Both the position numbers and the translations under genes were made by a program. Below the pieces are notes generated by a model, which was not told the DNA's origin, ran no database searches, and saw only the letters and a list, made by a program, of their open reading frames with translations. 64,000 nt of DNA, from assembly GCA_020635035.1 (NCBI GenBank), contig JACKAO010000001.1:248001-312000 (forward strand). Reading direction: 5' to 3'. The DNA is from Calditrichia bacterium (lineage in GTDB: Bacteria > Calditrichota > Calditrichia > Calditrichales > J004). Below, piece after piece: positions 34,400 to 43,180 of the stretch; positions within the stretch are counted from its first letter, which is position 1; each line of letters starts with the position of its first letter.

Positions 34400-34475
34400 C
34401 TTAGGTTAAAGGAAATCAATGATTGTAAATTGGTTCAAAAGCAAGAAACATAGTTTAACAAAAGTTATAAAAAAT

Positions 34476-34511
34476 AAAGTGCATTCTATAAGTAGGGTGC
34501 ACTTTTTTTAT
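34476..34511 (+). terminator. Rho-independent terminator after the tRNA gene
   Basis: AAAGTGCA (34476-34483) pairs with TGCACTTT (34498-34505) and a T-run follows (34503-34509). It separates the tRNA from the zinc-ribbon gene that begins at 34529. Confidence 0.8.
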
Positions 34512-34528
34512 TTTTAGGGGAGGCTAAA

Positions 34529-35239
34529 GTGCAAAAATCTTTATATGCACTGATAGAGTTGCAGGAAGTAGACAATCGTCTTGATGAATTAATGGAAGAA
34601 CGTGGGGATTTACCTGGTATTGTTGAAGAGTTGGAAGAGAAACTTTCGCAAAAAAAAGCAAAGTTTAGTAACATTGATCAGGAAATAAAAAACTCTAAAG
34701 TTCAAATTAAAGAACTTGAAAATAAGATAACTGAAGCAACCGAAAAACTCGCAAAGTATAATGACCAACTTTACCAGGTCAAAACAAATCGTGAATATGA
34801 TGCAATAACTAATGAAATAGAAGCAGTGAGACTTGAACAGCAAGAGAATGAAGAAGCTGCTGCGAAACTATCAGAAAGTCTTGAAGATTTGGTTGCTGCT
34901 CAGGGGGAATTTGAATCTGAAATTTCTAAAATAGAAGAAGAATTATCTGAAAATAAAGTCGAGTTGGATGCAAGGCTTGCGGAAACAGCAGAAGAAGAAA
35001 ACGAATTAAAAAAAGAACGTGAGTCGATAATTAAAAAGTTTAAGCCGAACATTTTATCTTCTTACGAAACAATTCGAAATGCCCGCGATGGCAAGGGAAT
35101 AGCACCAGTTGTTAATGGTAATTGCGGAGGGTGTTATTCGTATATTCCACCACAAAAGATTGTAGAAATTCGTAAAATGTCCAAAATATATGAATGTGAA
35201 TTTTGTGGTCGGATTTTAGTTTGGAACGAAAAAATATAA
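34529..35239 (+). CDS. Coiled-coil protein with C4-type zinc ribbon (CT398/zf-RING_7 type)
   Basis: A 236-residue protein made of a long antiparallel coiled coil (about 1-180, dominated by Glu/Lys/Leu heptads) and a C-terminal zinc ribbon, C-G-G-C-Y-S-Y-I-P-P-Q and C-E-F-C-G-R-I-L, four cysteines in two C-x-x-C knuckles. This is the architecture of the bacterial zf-RING_7 family, exemplified by Chlamydia CT398. In this family the protein binds other proteins or nucleic acids, but a general function is not established. The start is a GTG at 34529, 5 bases after a strong GGGGAGG. It ends 12 bases before RNase P RNA, with which it may share a transcript. Confidence 0.9.
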   Translation: MQKSLYALIELQEVDNRLDELMEERGDLPGIVEELEEKLSQKKAKFSNIDQEIKNSKVQIKELENKITEATEKLAKYNDQLYQVKTNREYDAITNEIEAVRLEQQENEEAAAKLSESLEDLVAAQGEFESEISKIEEELSENKVELDARLAETAEEENELKKERESIIKKFKPNILSSYETIRNARDGKGIAPVVNGNCGGCYSYIPPQKIVEIRKMSKIYECEFCGRILVWNEKI

Positions 35240-35251
35240 AAAATAAAAATA

Positions 35252-35658
35252 ATCCGGATTGAATGTGATAGCTGCCTTAGAAATAAGGAGGAAAGTCCGA
35301 ACATCAAAGGGAAAATTCTCCTGAGAAATCAGGACCTGCAATAGCAGCGGGCCAGTGTCGCAGAAAACATACCGTCCGTCTTATGGCGGATAAGGGTGAA
35401 AAGGCGAGGTAAGAGCTCACCACTCTGTTCATTTTGAATATCAGATTGATACCTATTTGGCAGAGGTTGGATAAACCCGAATTGATGCAAGACCAAATAT
35501 AGAAGGAATCCGTAAGGATGCGTATCCCTTGACGCGTTTCACTAGTTGGAACACACTTCAGGGTAGGTCGCTTAAATTATCTGGTAACAGTTAATTTAGA
35601 TAAATAGCTATCATCTCATTTTTGAGATACAGAATTTGGCTTACAATTCAATCCGGAT
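35252..35658 (+). ncRNA. rnpB: RNase P RNA (class A bacterial)
   Basis: The catalytic RNA of RNase P, which matures the 5' ends of tRNAs. The ends pair over 13 bases, ATCCGGATTGAAT (35252-35264) with ATTCAATCCGGAT (35646-35658), forming P1. Conserved core blocks are readable: GAGGAAAGTCCGAACATC (near 35288), AGGGTGAAAAGGC (near 35394), GGTAAGAGCTCACC (near 35408) and ACAGAATTTGGCTTA (near 35630). The length of about 407 bases is normal. A TATAAA box lies at 35235-35240, 12 bases before the 5' end, so it may have its own promoter. Confidence 0.95.
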
Positions 35659-35677
35659 ATAATCTCTGGTCATTAAA

Positions 35678-37384
35678 ATGCTATTTGAATGGATTATCCC
35701 CGATCAACAAGATTTAACGCTAAGAAAACCAATCTCTTCCAGTTATAAAATCCCTTCGATCATTGAAAGTATTCTTATTTCCCGAAATATAAATAGTGAA
35801 GACAAGCTTGAAAGATATCTCAAACCCAAGTTAAGCGATTTATATGATCCTTTTTTAATGAAAGATATGGAAAAAGCGGTCAATAGAATAATAAACGCTT
35901 TACAAGTTGGTGAGAATATTTTGATCTATGGAGACTATGATGTAGATGGTGTAACAGGAGTATCCATCTTATATGACAGTCTTCATCGCATCGGAGGTAA
36001 AGTTTCGTTTTATATTCCTGATCGCAATACGGATGGCTATGGAGTTTCGAAAAGTGGAATAAATAAAGCTAAACAGACAAACGTTTCATTACTAATAACT
36101 GTTGATTGCGGTATTACAGCCAATGAAGAAATCAGTTATGCATCAAGTCTTGGAATAGATACGATAATTTGTGATCATCATGAAGTGGTTGGCAGCGAGC
36201 CGGAAGCGTATGCGGTTTTAGATCCTAAGCTTAATAACTGTGGCTATCCGTTTAAAGAACTTGCAGGATGTGGTGTTGCTTTCAAGCTTTTACAGGCGCT
36301 ATGCACACGGCTGGATATTAAGGAAGAATTTGCATTTAAATATCTTGATTTAGTAGCACTTGGAACTGCGGCGGATATTGTAACTCTTCTTGATGAAAAC
36401 CGAATTTTGGTAAATCATGGTTTAAAAAAAATAAATACACGTCCCAGATATGGCATGTCCGCTCTGATTCGTATATGCGGATTGTCAAAACAGCAAATCA
36501 CTGTTAGTTTGATTGTTTTTATGCTTGCCCCAAGGTTAAATGCCGTCGGACGTATATCGAATGCAAAAAAGGCAGTACATTTGCTAACTTCAAATAGTCC
36601 ACAACAGGCCAAGAATATAGCTCAAATTCTTGATTCAGAAAATAACAAACGGAAAAACATTGATGAATTGACGTTAAAAGAAGCAGAGCAGATAATCACA
36701 GATCAGATTGATCTTGAGAATGCACATGTACTTGTTCTGGCAAAAGAAAACTGGCATCTTGGTGTTATTGGCATTGTCGCTTCCCGTATCCTTGAAAAGT
36801 ACAACCGGCCGACAGTACTTATTTCAATTAATGATGGTTTTGGCAAGGCTTCTGCAAGGTCTGCAGCTGATTTTAACATATTTTCTGCTTTCAAAGAACT
36901 TGAGAATCTCTTAATTTCGTATGGTGGACATAAGTGTGCAGCCGGCCTGACTATTAAAAAAGAAAATATCTCTGTTTTTGCAGAAAAAATTAATGATATA
37001 GCCAAAAATTCTGTAAAACTTTCCACACAATTACCAAAGTTATTTGTGGATGCTGAAATTTCATTGAATGATTATAATGCCGAGTTTTTAAAATGGTTAA
37101 AATTTTTATCTCCATTTGGACCTGATAACATGCGACCTGTATTTGTTAGCAAGAATCTTGATATTTCAGGACCTATTCATCGGATTGGCAGCCATCATTT
37201 AAAATTTAAAGTAAAACAAAACGGAGTTGTTATAGATACGATTGCATATAACATGGACAAATACCTTTCTGAAATTGAAAAAACTAATAAAATTAATTGT
37301 GCCTATGTTATTGAAGAAAGTAATTGGAACGGACAGACAACGATACAACTCAGAATTAAAGATTTTGAGGTAGCAAATGGATAA
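35678..37384 (+). CDS. recJ: Single-stranded-DNA-specific exonuclease RecJ
   Basis: A 568-residue DHH-superfamily 5'-3' exonuclease acting in recombination (RecF pathway), base excision and mismatch repair. The metal-binding motifs are I-Y-G-D-Y-D-V-D-G-V-T-G (motif I, near residue 88), L-I-T-V-D-C-G-I (motif II) and I-C-D-H-H-E-V (the DHH motif). The DHHA1 region has S-Y-G-G-H-K-C-A-A-G-L, and the C-terminal OB fold contains S-P-F-G-P-D-N-M-R-P-V-F. The length is typical. It overlaps the rodZ-like gene by 8 bases and lies 20 bases after rnpB. Confidence 0.97.
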   Translation: MLFEWIIPDQQDLTLRKPISSSYKIPSIIESILISRNINSEDKLERYLKPKLSDLYDPFLMKDMEKAVNRIINALQVGENILIYGDYDVDGVTGVSILYDSLHRIGGKVSFYIPDRNTDGYGVSKSGINKAKQTNVSLLITVDCGITANEEISYASSLGIDTIICDHHEVVGSEPEAYAVLDPKLNNCGYPFKELAGCGVAFKLLQALCTRLDIKEEFAFKYLDLVALGTAADIVTLLDENRILVNHGLKKINTRPRYGMSALIRICGLSKQQITVSLIVFMLAPRLNAVGRISNAKKAVHLLTSNSPQQAKNIAQILDSENNKRKNIDELTLKEAEQIITDQIDLENAHVLVLAKENWHLGVIGIVASRILEKYNRPTVLISINDGFGKASARSAADFNIFSAFKELENLLISYGGHKCAAGLTIKKENISVFAEKINDIAKNSVKLSTQLPKLFVDAEISLNDYNAEFLKWLKFLSPFGPDNMRPVFVSKNLDISGPIHRIGSHHLKFKVKQNGVVIDTIAYNMDKYLSEIEKTNKINCAYVIEESNWNGQTTIQLRIKDFEVANG

Positions 37385-38219
37385 TGCTGAAGATAAACTT
37401 AACCTGTTTGAACGCTTAAAAAACATAAGAGTTGAAAAGGGTATTTCACTCGACAATATATCAAAAGATAGCCGGATACAAAAAAATTACCTGGAAGCTA
37501 TCGAATCCGGTGAATTTGAAAAAATACCCGATGTATATGATAAATTATTTTTTCAAACTTATTTGTCGTATCTGAATGTTGAAGATCCTGAAAAATATAT
37601 TAGCGAATTCAGAGCATTACGTAAGGAAATTTTTTATCCCACACCAACTACAACAATTCAGCGTATTAAAACCAACCGGGCTAAAGGCCATCCGGTCTTT
37701 AATCTTAGGATGTTATTTGTTGCAGGACCCATTCTGTTAATCGCTGTAATTCTTGGTTTTATGGCCTGGAATTCTACAAGTGTTGGTACAGACAACTCTG
37801 ATGAACGGGTAAAGGAATTGCCAGTAAGAAAAATTGTTGCAGAGATAAATGCCACCGAACGTGCAAAAAAAGATTCTGTTGAAAAACTAATAAATGAACA
37901 AAAATCTTTAGGTAAGGTTAATGTTAGCGTTTCTGCCATTGACCGAACATGGTTAAGGTTTATTAAAGATAAATCAGACACAACGGAATACATGCTGTAT
38001 CCAAAAAATAAAATAGATATAAGTGCTGATTCCACGCTGAGATTCCTGGTTGGAAATGCCGCAGGTGTTTCTTTTGTTATTAATGGCGAAGAAGCCGGCG
38101 TTTTGGGTAAATCCGGAGAAGTTATAAGTTACCTTAAAATAACAAGCAAGGGAATCGTTGAAAAACGTCTGAAAGAGATTAGCGCAAAGGAAAATAATGA
38201 TTCGACTGGCATTAATTAG
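37377..38219 (+). CDS. RodZ-like helix-turn-helix membrane protein
   Basis: A 280-residue protein resembling RodZ, a bitopic protein that links MreB to the elongation machinery. The N-terminal Xre-type helix-turn-helix contains F-E-R-L-K-N-I-R-V-E-K-G-I-S-L-D-N-I-S and L-E-A-I-E-S-G-E-F. A basic juxtamembrane stretch precedes one transmembrane helix at about 108-130, and the periplasmic C-terminal domain (from W-L-R-F, V-N-G-E-E-A-G-V-L) matches the DUF4115 fold. No MreB, MreC or PBP2 gene is in the window. It overlaps recJ by 8 bases and the following lipoprotein gene by 23 bases, so the three are probably co-translated. Confidence 0.85.
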   Translation: MDNAEDKLNLFERLKNIRVEKGISLDNISKDSRIQKNYLEAIESGEFEKIPDVYDKLFFQTYLSYLNVEDPEKYISEFRALRKEIFYPTPTTTIQRIKTNRAKGHPVFNLRMLFVAGPILLIAVILGFMAWNSTSVGTDNSDERVKELPVRKIVAEINATERAKKDSVEKLINEQKSLGKVNVSVSAIDRTWLRFIKDKSDTTEYMLYPKNKIDISADSTLRFLVGNAAGVSFVINGEEAGVLGKSGEVISYLKITSKGIVEKRLKEISAKENNDSTGIN

Positions 38220-38685
38220 TTTTTTATTCGTTGCTGGTTGTAGCCATAGCATCCAATCAGCTAAAGTTTCAAAAGATAATTCAGAGATGCTTTATGGTGA
38301 AATTTCTGAAGAACAGCTCTATTTTGATTATCCGAATTGGAAAGAAATGGAAGTGCAATACAATCCTAATCCGGATGTTACAGCAAAAATTTCTGAATTT
38401 AAAGGGAATTTAAATGTACAGGTTTTTCTTGGTACATGGTGCGGTGACAGCAGACGAAATGTGCCTAGATTTCTGAAATCCATAGCAAATACAGATAATC
38501 TTCATCTGCAGATTTGGGCAGTTGACCGGCATAAAAAACTTGACAATGCACTAACTGAAAAATACCAAATTAAACGTGTCCCTACATTTATTTTTCTGAA
38601 TGATACAGTCGAAATAGGCAGGATAACTGAACACCCTGTTAAAACGATTGAAGAAGACATACTTGAAATATTAAACAGAAGTTAA
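38197..38685 (+). CDS. Thioredoxin-fold lipoprotein with CGDS active-site motif
   Basis: A 162-residue lipoprotein: lipobox V-A-G-C near residue 15, then a thioredoxin-like domain. The active-site segment is G-T-W-C82-G-D-S85, so the resolving cysteine is replaced by Ser; the cis-Pro loop is present as R-V-P-T-F-I-F-L. Such monothiol forms may act as thiol carriers, glutaredoxin-like reductases or structural proteins rather than dithiol oxidoreductases. It is predicted to face the periplasm. Its start lies 23 bases inside the rodZ-like gene, an unusually long overlap that suggests translational coupling. Confidence 0.88.
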   Translation: MIRLALISFLFVAGCSHSIQSAKVSKDNSEMLYGEISEEQLYFDYPNWKEMEVQYNPNPDVTAKISEFKGNLNVQVFLGTWCGDSRRNVPRFLKSIANTDNLHLQIWAVDRHKKLDNALTEKYQIKRVPTFIFLNDTVEIGRITEHPVKTIEEDILEILNRS

Positions 38686-38721
38686 CCTTTTTTAATACTC
38701 CAAAAATAACAGGATATCAAA

Positions 38722-39024
38722 ATGGCTAAAAAACAAAAGAATAAGCCTTTAAAAAATAACGACCTTAACAAAACAGAAGAACAAACAGAATTTTCGGAAG
38801 CAACAGAAGCTTTGTACAAGAAAATACTGCGTGTTATGAGCTGGATTGTTGGAATTTGTTTTGTCTTGATTATTATCCTTCCATTATTCGAGAATGTTAC
38901 GCTCGATAGAATCACAAAAGTTTTGTATTATATCGGCGTAATTAATCTGTTAGCATTCACAATTTTTGAATTTATTGCAGATTCTTTTAAAAGATTTCTT
39001 GAAAAACTTATTACTGCCGCCTGA
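38722..39024 (+). CDS. Small two-helix membrane protein
   Basis: A 100-residue protein of unknown family. The N-terminal 30 residues are Lys/Asn/Glu-rich and cytoplasmic, followed by two hydrophobic helices (I-V-G-I-C-F-V-L-I-I-I-L-P-L-F and V-L-Y-Y-I-G-V-I-N-L-L-A-F-T-I-F) and a short amphipathic end. Its stop codon shares a base with the start of the histidine kinase gene (TGATG), so the pair is likely translated together. It could be a membrane anchor or regulator for that otherwise soluble kinase; this is an inference from position only. Confidence 0.7.
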   Translation: MAKKQKNKPLKNNDLNKTEEQTEFSEATEALYKKILRVMSWIVGICFVLIIILPLFENVTLDRITKVLYYIGVINLLAFTIFEFIADSFKRFLEKLITAA

Positions 39025-39773
39025 TGATTAGTAATTCTGACAATACATATTATAAACTCGGTGAATTGTTAATCCGTGAAAAAAGATTCTCAGAGATTGG
39101 CAGACTCACTTCTGGCATGCTGCATAATTTAAATACTCCCATATCAATAATTCAGGGAAACGCAGAACTTTTAAATATTAAATACCCCGATCTCCAGGAA
39201 ATTGGTATGATTATCCGCCAGGTTGAGCGGGTTAACGAACTGGTTCAGGAAGTTGGGACAAAAAGTAAAAACAACCTGAATGAACATCCAGTCGCATTTT
39301 CATTAAATGATTTGATTGAAAATGAACTTAAAATTCTGGAAGCCAATCTTTATTTTAAACATAATGTGCATGTTAGTTTGGAGTTGGATAAAAATTTAAA
39401 AAAAATTACAGCAATATATAGTGAATATGCTTTGATTGTTTCTGCTTTAATAAAAAATGCGATAGATGCTATGTATAAAATGGAAAAAAGAGATCTGGAA
39501 ATCATTACTAAGAACGCCGAGAACGGTTCAATCTTTTCAGTAAAAGACAGCGGTGTCGGTATGTCGGAAAAAGTAATCGAAAGGATATTCGAGCCGTTTT
39601 ACTCTGGGAAACCCCATCCGGCAGACGTGACAGTTAATGCTAAAGAACCTAGAGGGGTTGGTATTGATCTTTTCCTTGTGAATCTGTTAATACAAAAATA
39701 TAATTTTAAAATGGACATAAATTCAGAACCGGGAAAGGGTTCTGAATTTGTAATACACCTGCCAGCTGAATAA
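39024..39773 (+). CDS. Soluble sensor-type histidine kinase lacking a sensor domain
   Basis: A 249-residue HisKA-HATPase protein with only about 30 residues before the phosphoacceptor. The H-box is S-G-M-L-H34-N-L-N-T-P, a variant of the usual H-E-L-R-T-P. The ATP-binding fold is intact: N-box L-I-K-N-A-I-D-A-M, G1 box D-S-G-V-G-M, F-box I-F-E-P-F-Y-S and G2 box R-G-V-G-I-D-L-F. Autophosphorylation is therefore plausible. No response regulator or receiver domain is encoded nearby. Neighbours are a two-helix membrane protein (start-stop overlap) and hldA (4 bases downstream), which hints at an envelope signal. The input could come through a partner protein. Confidence 0.88.
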   Translation: MISNSDNTYYKLGELLIREKRFSEIGRLTSGMLHNLNTPISIIQGNAELLNIKYPDLQEIGMIIRQVERVNELVQEVGTKSKNNLNEHPVAFSLNDLIENELKILEANLYFKHNVHVSLELDKNLKKITAIYSEYALIVSALIKNAIDAMYKMEKRDLEIITKNAENGSIFSVKDSGVGMSEKVIERIFEPFYSGKPHPADVTVNAKEPRGVGIDLFLVNLLIQKYNFKMDINSEPGKGSEFVIHLPAE

Positions 39774-39777
39774 TTTT

Positions 39778-40761
39778 ATGATAAACCGACCTGACAAAAA
39801 TCGAATTTCCGATATCATTGAGCGTTTCAACGGGAAAAAAATCCTAATTGTTGGCGACATCATGATTGATGAATATTTATCCGGCAAAGTGCATCGTATA
39901 TCTCCGGAAGCACCGGTTCCAATCGTTGAAATCTCTGAAGAGATTCTTCGTTTTGGGGGAGCGGCTAATGTGGCGCTTAATGTTAAAACGCTCGGTTGCG
40001 AACCGATTTTAATTGGACTGATCGGTAAAGACAGGATGGCTGAAAACCTTGATATTTTATTGCAAAATGAAGATATGGAAACAGCTGGTCTTGTGCAGTC
40101 TGACATACGTCCGACAACTGTTAAAACACGCATTATTGGCGATAATCAACACATTGCACGTGTTGATAAAGAAATACTTACATATGCAGATATTGCCGAA
40201 GAAAAAGCTCTTATGAAGAAGATAGAATTTTTCATTAAAAACGCAGATGCTGTTATTATTGAAGATTATAATAAGGGTGTATTAACCGAGAATATTATAG
40301 AATTTACGATACAACAAAGTAGTCTTAATGATATTCCAGTAAGTGTTGATCCAAAATTTGTAAATTTTATGAAATATAAAAATGTGAATATTTTTAAGCC
40401 GAACATTAAGGAAACCGAAAGAGCGCTTGCACGGCATCTTGATAATGATCAAAAAATAATAGAAGCAGGTTTTTCTTTAAAGGAAAGTTTAAGAGCAGAA
40501 AGCGTTTTATTAACACGAGGCTCCAGGGGAATGTCATTATTTGAAGGAAATGACGATGTTACGCATATCCCAACGCAAGCCAGAAATGTTTCTGATGTTT
40601 CGGGAGCCGGTGACACTGTTATCAGCACTATGACGGCTGCATGTATTGCAGGCGCCAGTAAAAAAGAAGCTGCATATATTGCCAATATTGCAGCAGGTAT
40701 TGTTGTTGAAGAAGTTGGAATCATTCCGATAAGTAAAGATGCACTTCTAAACAGAGCCTGA
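39778..40761 (+). CDS. hldA: D-glycero-beta-D-manno-heptose-7-phosphate kinase
   Basis: A 327-residue PfkB-family kinase that phosphorylates heptose 7-phosphate at C1, the third step of ADP-heptose synthesis for lipopolysaccharide core. Motifs: V-G-D-I-M-I-D-E-Y, S-P-E-A-P-V-P-I-V, L-R-F-G-G-A-A-N-V-A-L-N, and the catalytic S-G-A-G-D279-T. It equals the N-terminal half of E. coli HldE (RfaE domain I); the adenylyltransferase half is a separate gene 11 bases downstream. The presence of these genes supports a Gram-negative outer membrane with heptose-containing LPS. Confidence 0.95.
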   Translation: MINRPDKNRISDIIERFNGKKILIVGDIMIDEYLSGKVHRISPEAPVPIVEISEEILRFGGAANVALNVKTLGCEPILIGLIGKDRMAENLDILLQNEDMETAGLVQSDIRPTTVKTRIIGDNQHIARVDKEILTYADIAEEKALMKKIEFFIKNADAVIIEDYNKGVLTENIIEFTIQQSSLNDIPVSVDPKFVNFMKYKNVNIFKPNIKETERALARHLDNDQKIIEAGFSLKESLRAESVLLTRGSRGMSLFEGNDDVTHIPTQARNVSDVSGAGDTVISTMTAACIAGASKKEAAYIANIAAGIVVEEVGIIPISKDALLNRA

Positions 40762-40772
40762 CAGGACCGAAT

Positions 40773-41255
40773 ATGAACATCATAGCTACTTTTGATAAAA
40801 TTGAAGAGCTAATTGCCGATTTAAAAGAAAAGAGTAAGAAGATAGCTTTCACAAATGGATGTTTCGATATTTTACACAGGGGTCATGTTGAATATCTGGA
40901 AAAAGCAAAAGAAAAGGCGGACATATTGGTACTTGGATTAAATTCGGATGCATCTGTGCGCCGGCTTAAAGGTGATAAAAGACCGTATGTATCAGAGAAT
41001 GACAGAGCGTTTATTCTTTCACGGTTGGAAGCTGTTGACATTGTTTGCATTTTTTCAGAAGATACCCCGATTAATTTGTTATATAAAGTGAAACCCGACT
41101 ATTTAATAAAAGGTGGAGATTATCAGCTGGACCAGATTGTTGGCAGAGAATTTGTCGAAAGTTATGGTGGAAAAGTTGTTACAATTCCGGTAATAAGCGG
41201 AAAATCAACCACTAATCTTGTGGAACGCATAAAGACAAGCAGAAATTATGATTAA
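40773..41255 (+). CDS. hldC: D-glycero-beta-D-manno-heptose 1-phosphate adenylyltransferase
   Basis: A 160-residue nucleotidyltransferase forming ADP-D,D-heptose, equivalent to the C-terminal domain of HldE (RfaE domain II). The cytidylyltransferase-like H-x-G-H motif is F-D-I-L-H-R-G-H; G-L-N-S-D-A-S-V-R-R-L-K-G and the late S-T-T-N-L-V-E-R-I contribute to nucleotide binding. Together with hldA it is a split version of HldE. It overlaps the lytic transglycosylase gene by 8 bases. Confidence 0.95.
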   Translation: MNIIATFDKIEELIADLKEKSKKIAFTNGCFDILHRGHVEYLEKAKEKADILVLGLNSDASVRRLKGDKRPYVSENDRAFILSRLEAVDIVCIFSEDTPINLLYKVKPDYLIKGGDYQLDQIVGREFVESYGGKVVTIPVISGKSTTNLVERIKTSRNYD

Positions 41256-43104
41256 AAATATATTAAAAACAGCGTTTGCAGCATGTGTGGCTATTTCATG
41301 CCAGGCTATTCAAAAAGATGTGGTTTTAAACGAAACAGTTGATGATTCACTTAATATGCCAGAAGATTTCTGGTTATCCGGTCAGGCGACAATGCGACTT
41401 GATTCCCTTTTTAATCTAGTTGATCAGGCACATCATCAATTAAATAATGGCGATACACTTGGTGCAGAATTGACCTATGAATATGCTTTTGAAACGTTGG
41501 CAAGATTTAATCTCCAGGAACAATCAACCTTGTTACGCTGGTCAGAATATGATTCTGTGTTACAGCAAATGAACAATGACTATGAACAGATATATGAAAA
41601 CCAGCAGGAAATAACTGAAGCAGAAGAAATTCGTGAAGACATAACAAACTTTGAAGAAGAACTTTTTCCGGATTCAATTTTATTCGGAGATGAAACTGTT
41701 GTTGATACAAGTAGCGGATTCCCGATTACTCTAAACCAAAAGGTAAGGGCAGCAATAAAGTATTTTCAAACAAAAGGCCGTCCTGTGTTTTCTATTTGGC
41801 TTGAACGTAGCGGTAAATATGAAAACATCGTTAAAGAGATATTTAAAAAACATGATCTTCCTGAAGAGTTGATTTATCTGGCAATGATTGAAAGTGGGTT
41901 TAACCCATCTGCACGCTCATATGCTCGTGCCGTTGGAATGTGGCAGTTTATTTCAGCAACAGGTCAGCACTACGGATTGCGTCATAACTGGTGGTTTGAT
42001 GAACGACGTGATTATATCAAAGCAACAGAAGCAGCTGCGAGCCATCTTAAAGATTTGTATGAACATTTCGACGAAGAATGGTACTTGGCCCTCGCCGGAT
42101 ATAATTGTAATCCAAAACGGGTTAAAAATAATATGCGTCGCTATAATACAAATGACTTTTGGCAATTAAGACGATTGCCTAGACAAACACGTAACTATGT
42201 GCCAACATTCCTTGCTGCAACAATAATAGCAAAAAATCCAAAGAAGTTCGGTTTTTATGTTGATAAACAACCTGCCATTGAAGTAGATACTGTACAGATT
42301 TCTGAATCCATTGATTTAAATGTGATTGCCAAAAGCGTGGATACTTCCTATGCTTTTATTAAAGAAATTAATCCAGCAATATTAAAATGGGTAACACCTC
42401 CGGGAGTAGATAACTTTACGATATATCTTCCAAAGAATACAAAGGAAAAATTTAAGAAAGCATACGCAAATATACCGGATTCTGAGAAACGTTCTTGGGT
42501 GCGTCATCACATAAAATCTGGTGAAAGCCTTTCTGCAATTGCTCAAAAATATCATACCAGCATTGCAGTATTAAAGTCCACAAACAACCTGAAAAGTAAT
42601 TTCATCAGAGCAGGGCAAAACCTATTGATCCCTGTTCCACAGAATGCTGCACAGGCATATGCATCAAATGTAAGTGATCGCCCAGTTAGCAGAAAGAATT
42701 ATAGTAAGCCAGTTAAAGCAAAAGAGAATCCTGTTGAATATAAGTCGACAGACTATATCGTTAAAAAAGGTGATACACTTGGTGGAATTGCAGAACTTTT
42801 TAATACAAGGGCCAGCAAAATAAGAAGTTGGAACGGTTTACGCTACGGACAACATATTTATCCAAATCAAAAACTAATAATCTTTGTCCCAAAAGAAAAA
42901 TCTGTTGTCAGTTCAAACCCATCAAAACAATCAATTGTTAAAGCAGATGTATCTTCCGGGGAATATTACACGGTTCGGCCAGGAGATACACTTTGGGATA
43001 TCTCACTTAAATTTGGACTTTCCATAGCAGATATTAAACGTATTAACAACAAAAACAGTTCTACAATCCGACCCGGTGAACAACTCAAAGTTTCATCGAA
43101 TTAG
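41248..43104 (+). CDS. LysM-containing membrane-bound lytic transglycosylase (MltD-like)
   Basis: A 618-residue exported peptidoglycan lyase. The signal region carries a cysteine in V-A-I-S-C near residue 18, consistent with a lipoprotein. A helical N-terminal part (30-160) precedes the SLT domain with catalytic Glu215 in L-A-M-I-E-S-G-F-N-P, then G-M-W-Q-F-I-S-A-T-G and A-L-A-G-Y-N-C-N-P. The C-terminal third has three LysM repeats (I-K-S-G-E-S-L-S-A-I-A, V-K-K-G-D-T-L-G-G-I-A and V-R-P-G-D-T-L-W-D-I-S). The family cleaves the MurNAc-GlcNAc bond to give 1,6-anhydro products during wall turnover. The mature part is expected to sit in the outer membrane facing the periplasm. Confidence 0.92.
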   Translation: MIKNILKTAFAACVAISCQAIQKDVVLNETVDDSLNMPEDFWLSGQATMRLDSLFNLVDQAHHQLNNGDTLGAELTYEYAFETLARFNLQEQSTLLRWSEYDSVLQQMNNDYEQIYENQQEITEAEEIREDITNFEEELFPDSILFGDETVVDTSSGFPITLNQKVRAAIKYFQTKGRPVFSIWLERSGKYENIVKEIFKKHDLPEELIYLAMIESGFNPSARSYARAVGMWQFISATGQHYGLRHNWWFDERRDYIKATEAAASHLKDLYEHFDEEWYLALAGYNCNPKRVKNNMRRYNTNDFWQLRRLPRQTRNYVPTFLAATIIAKNPKKFGFYVDKQPAIEVDTVQISESIDLNVIAKSVDTSYAFIKEINPAILKWVTPPGVDNFTIYLPKNTKEKFKKAYANIPDSEKRSWVRHHIKSGESLSAIAQKYHTSIAVLKSTNNLKSNFIRAGQNLLIPVPQNAAQAYASNVSDRPVSRKNYSKPVKAKENPVEYKSTDYIVKKGDTLGGIAELFNTRASKIRSWNGLRYGQHIYPNQKLIIFVPKEKSVVSSNPSKQSIVKADVSSGEYYTVRPGDTLWDISLKFGLSIADIKRINNKNSSTIRPGEQLKVSSN

Positions 43105-43116
43105 TGAAATATAAAA

Positions 43117-43145
43117 TTGATTTTATATAGCAAAAGTGCTAAAAT
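43117..43145 (+). promoter_or_regulatory. Putative promoter for the zinc-ribbon TPR gene
   Basis: TTGATT (43117-43122), a 17-base spacer and TAAAAT (43140-43145; five of six bases match the sigma-70 -10 consensus). The ATG is at 43181, giving a leader of about 29 bases. Confidence 0.5.
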
Positions 43146-43180
43146 AATTATCTTTTGTTAAACAAAAAACTAAGTACTGA

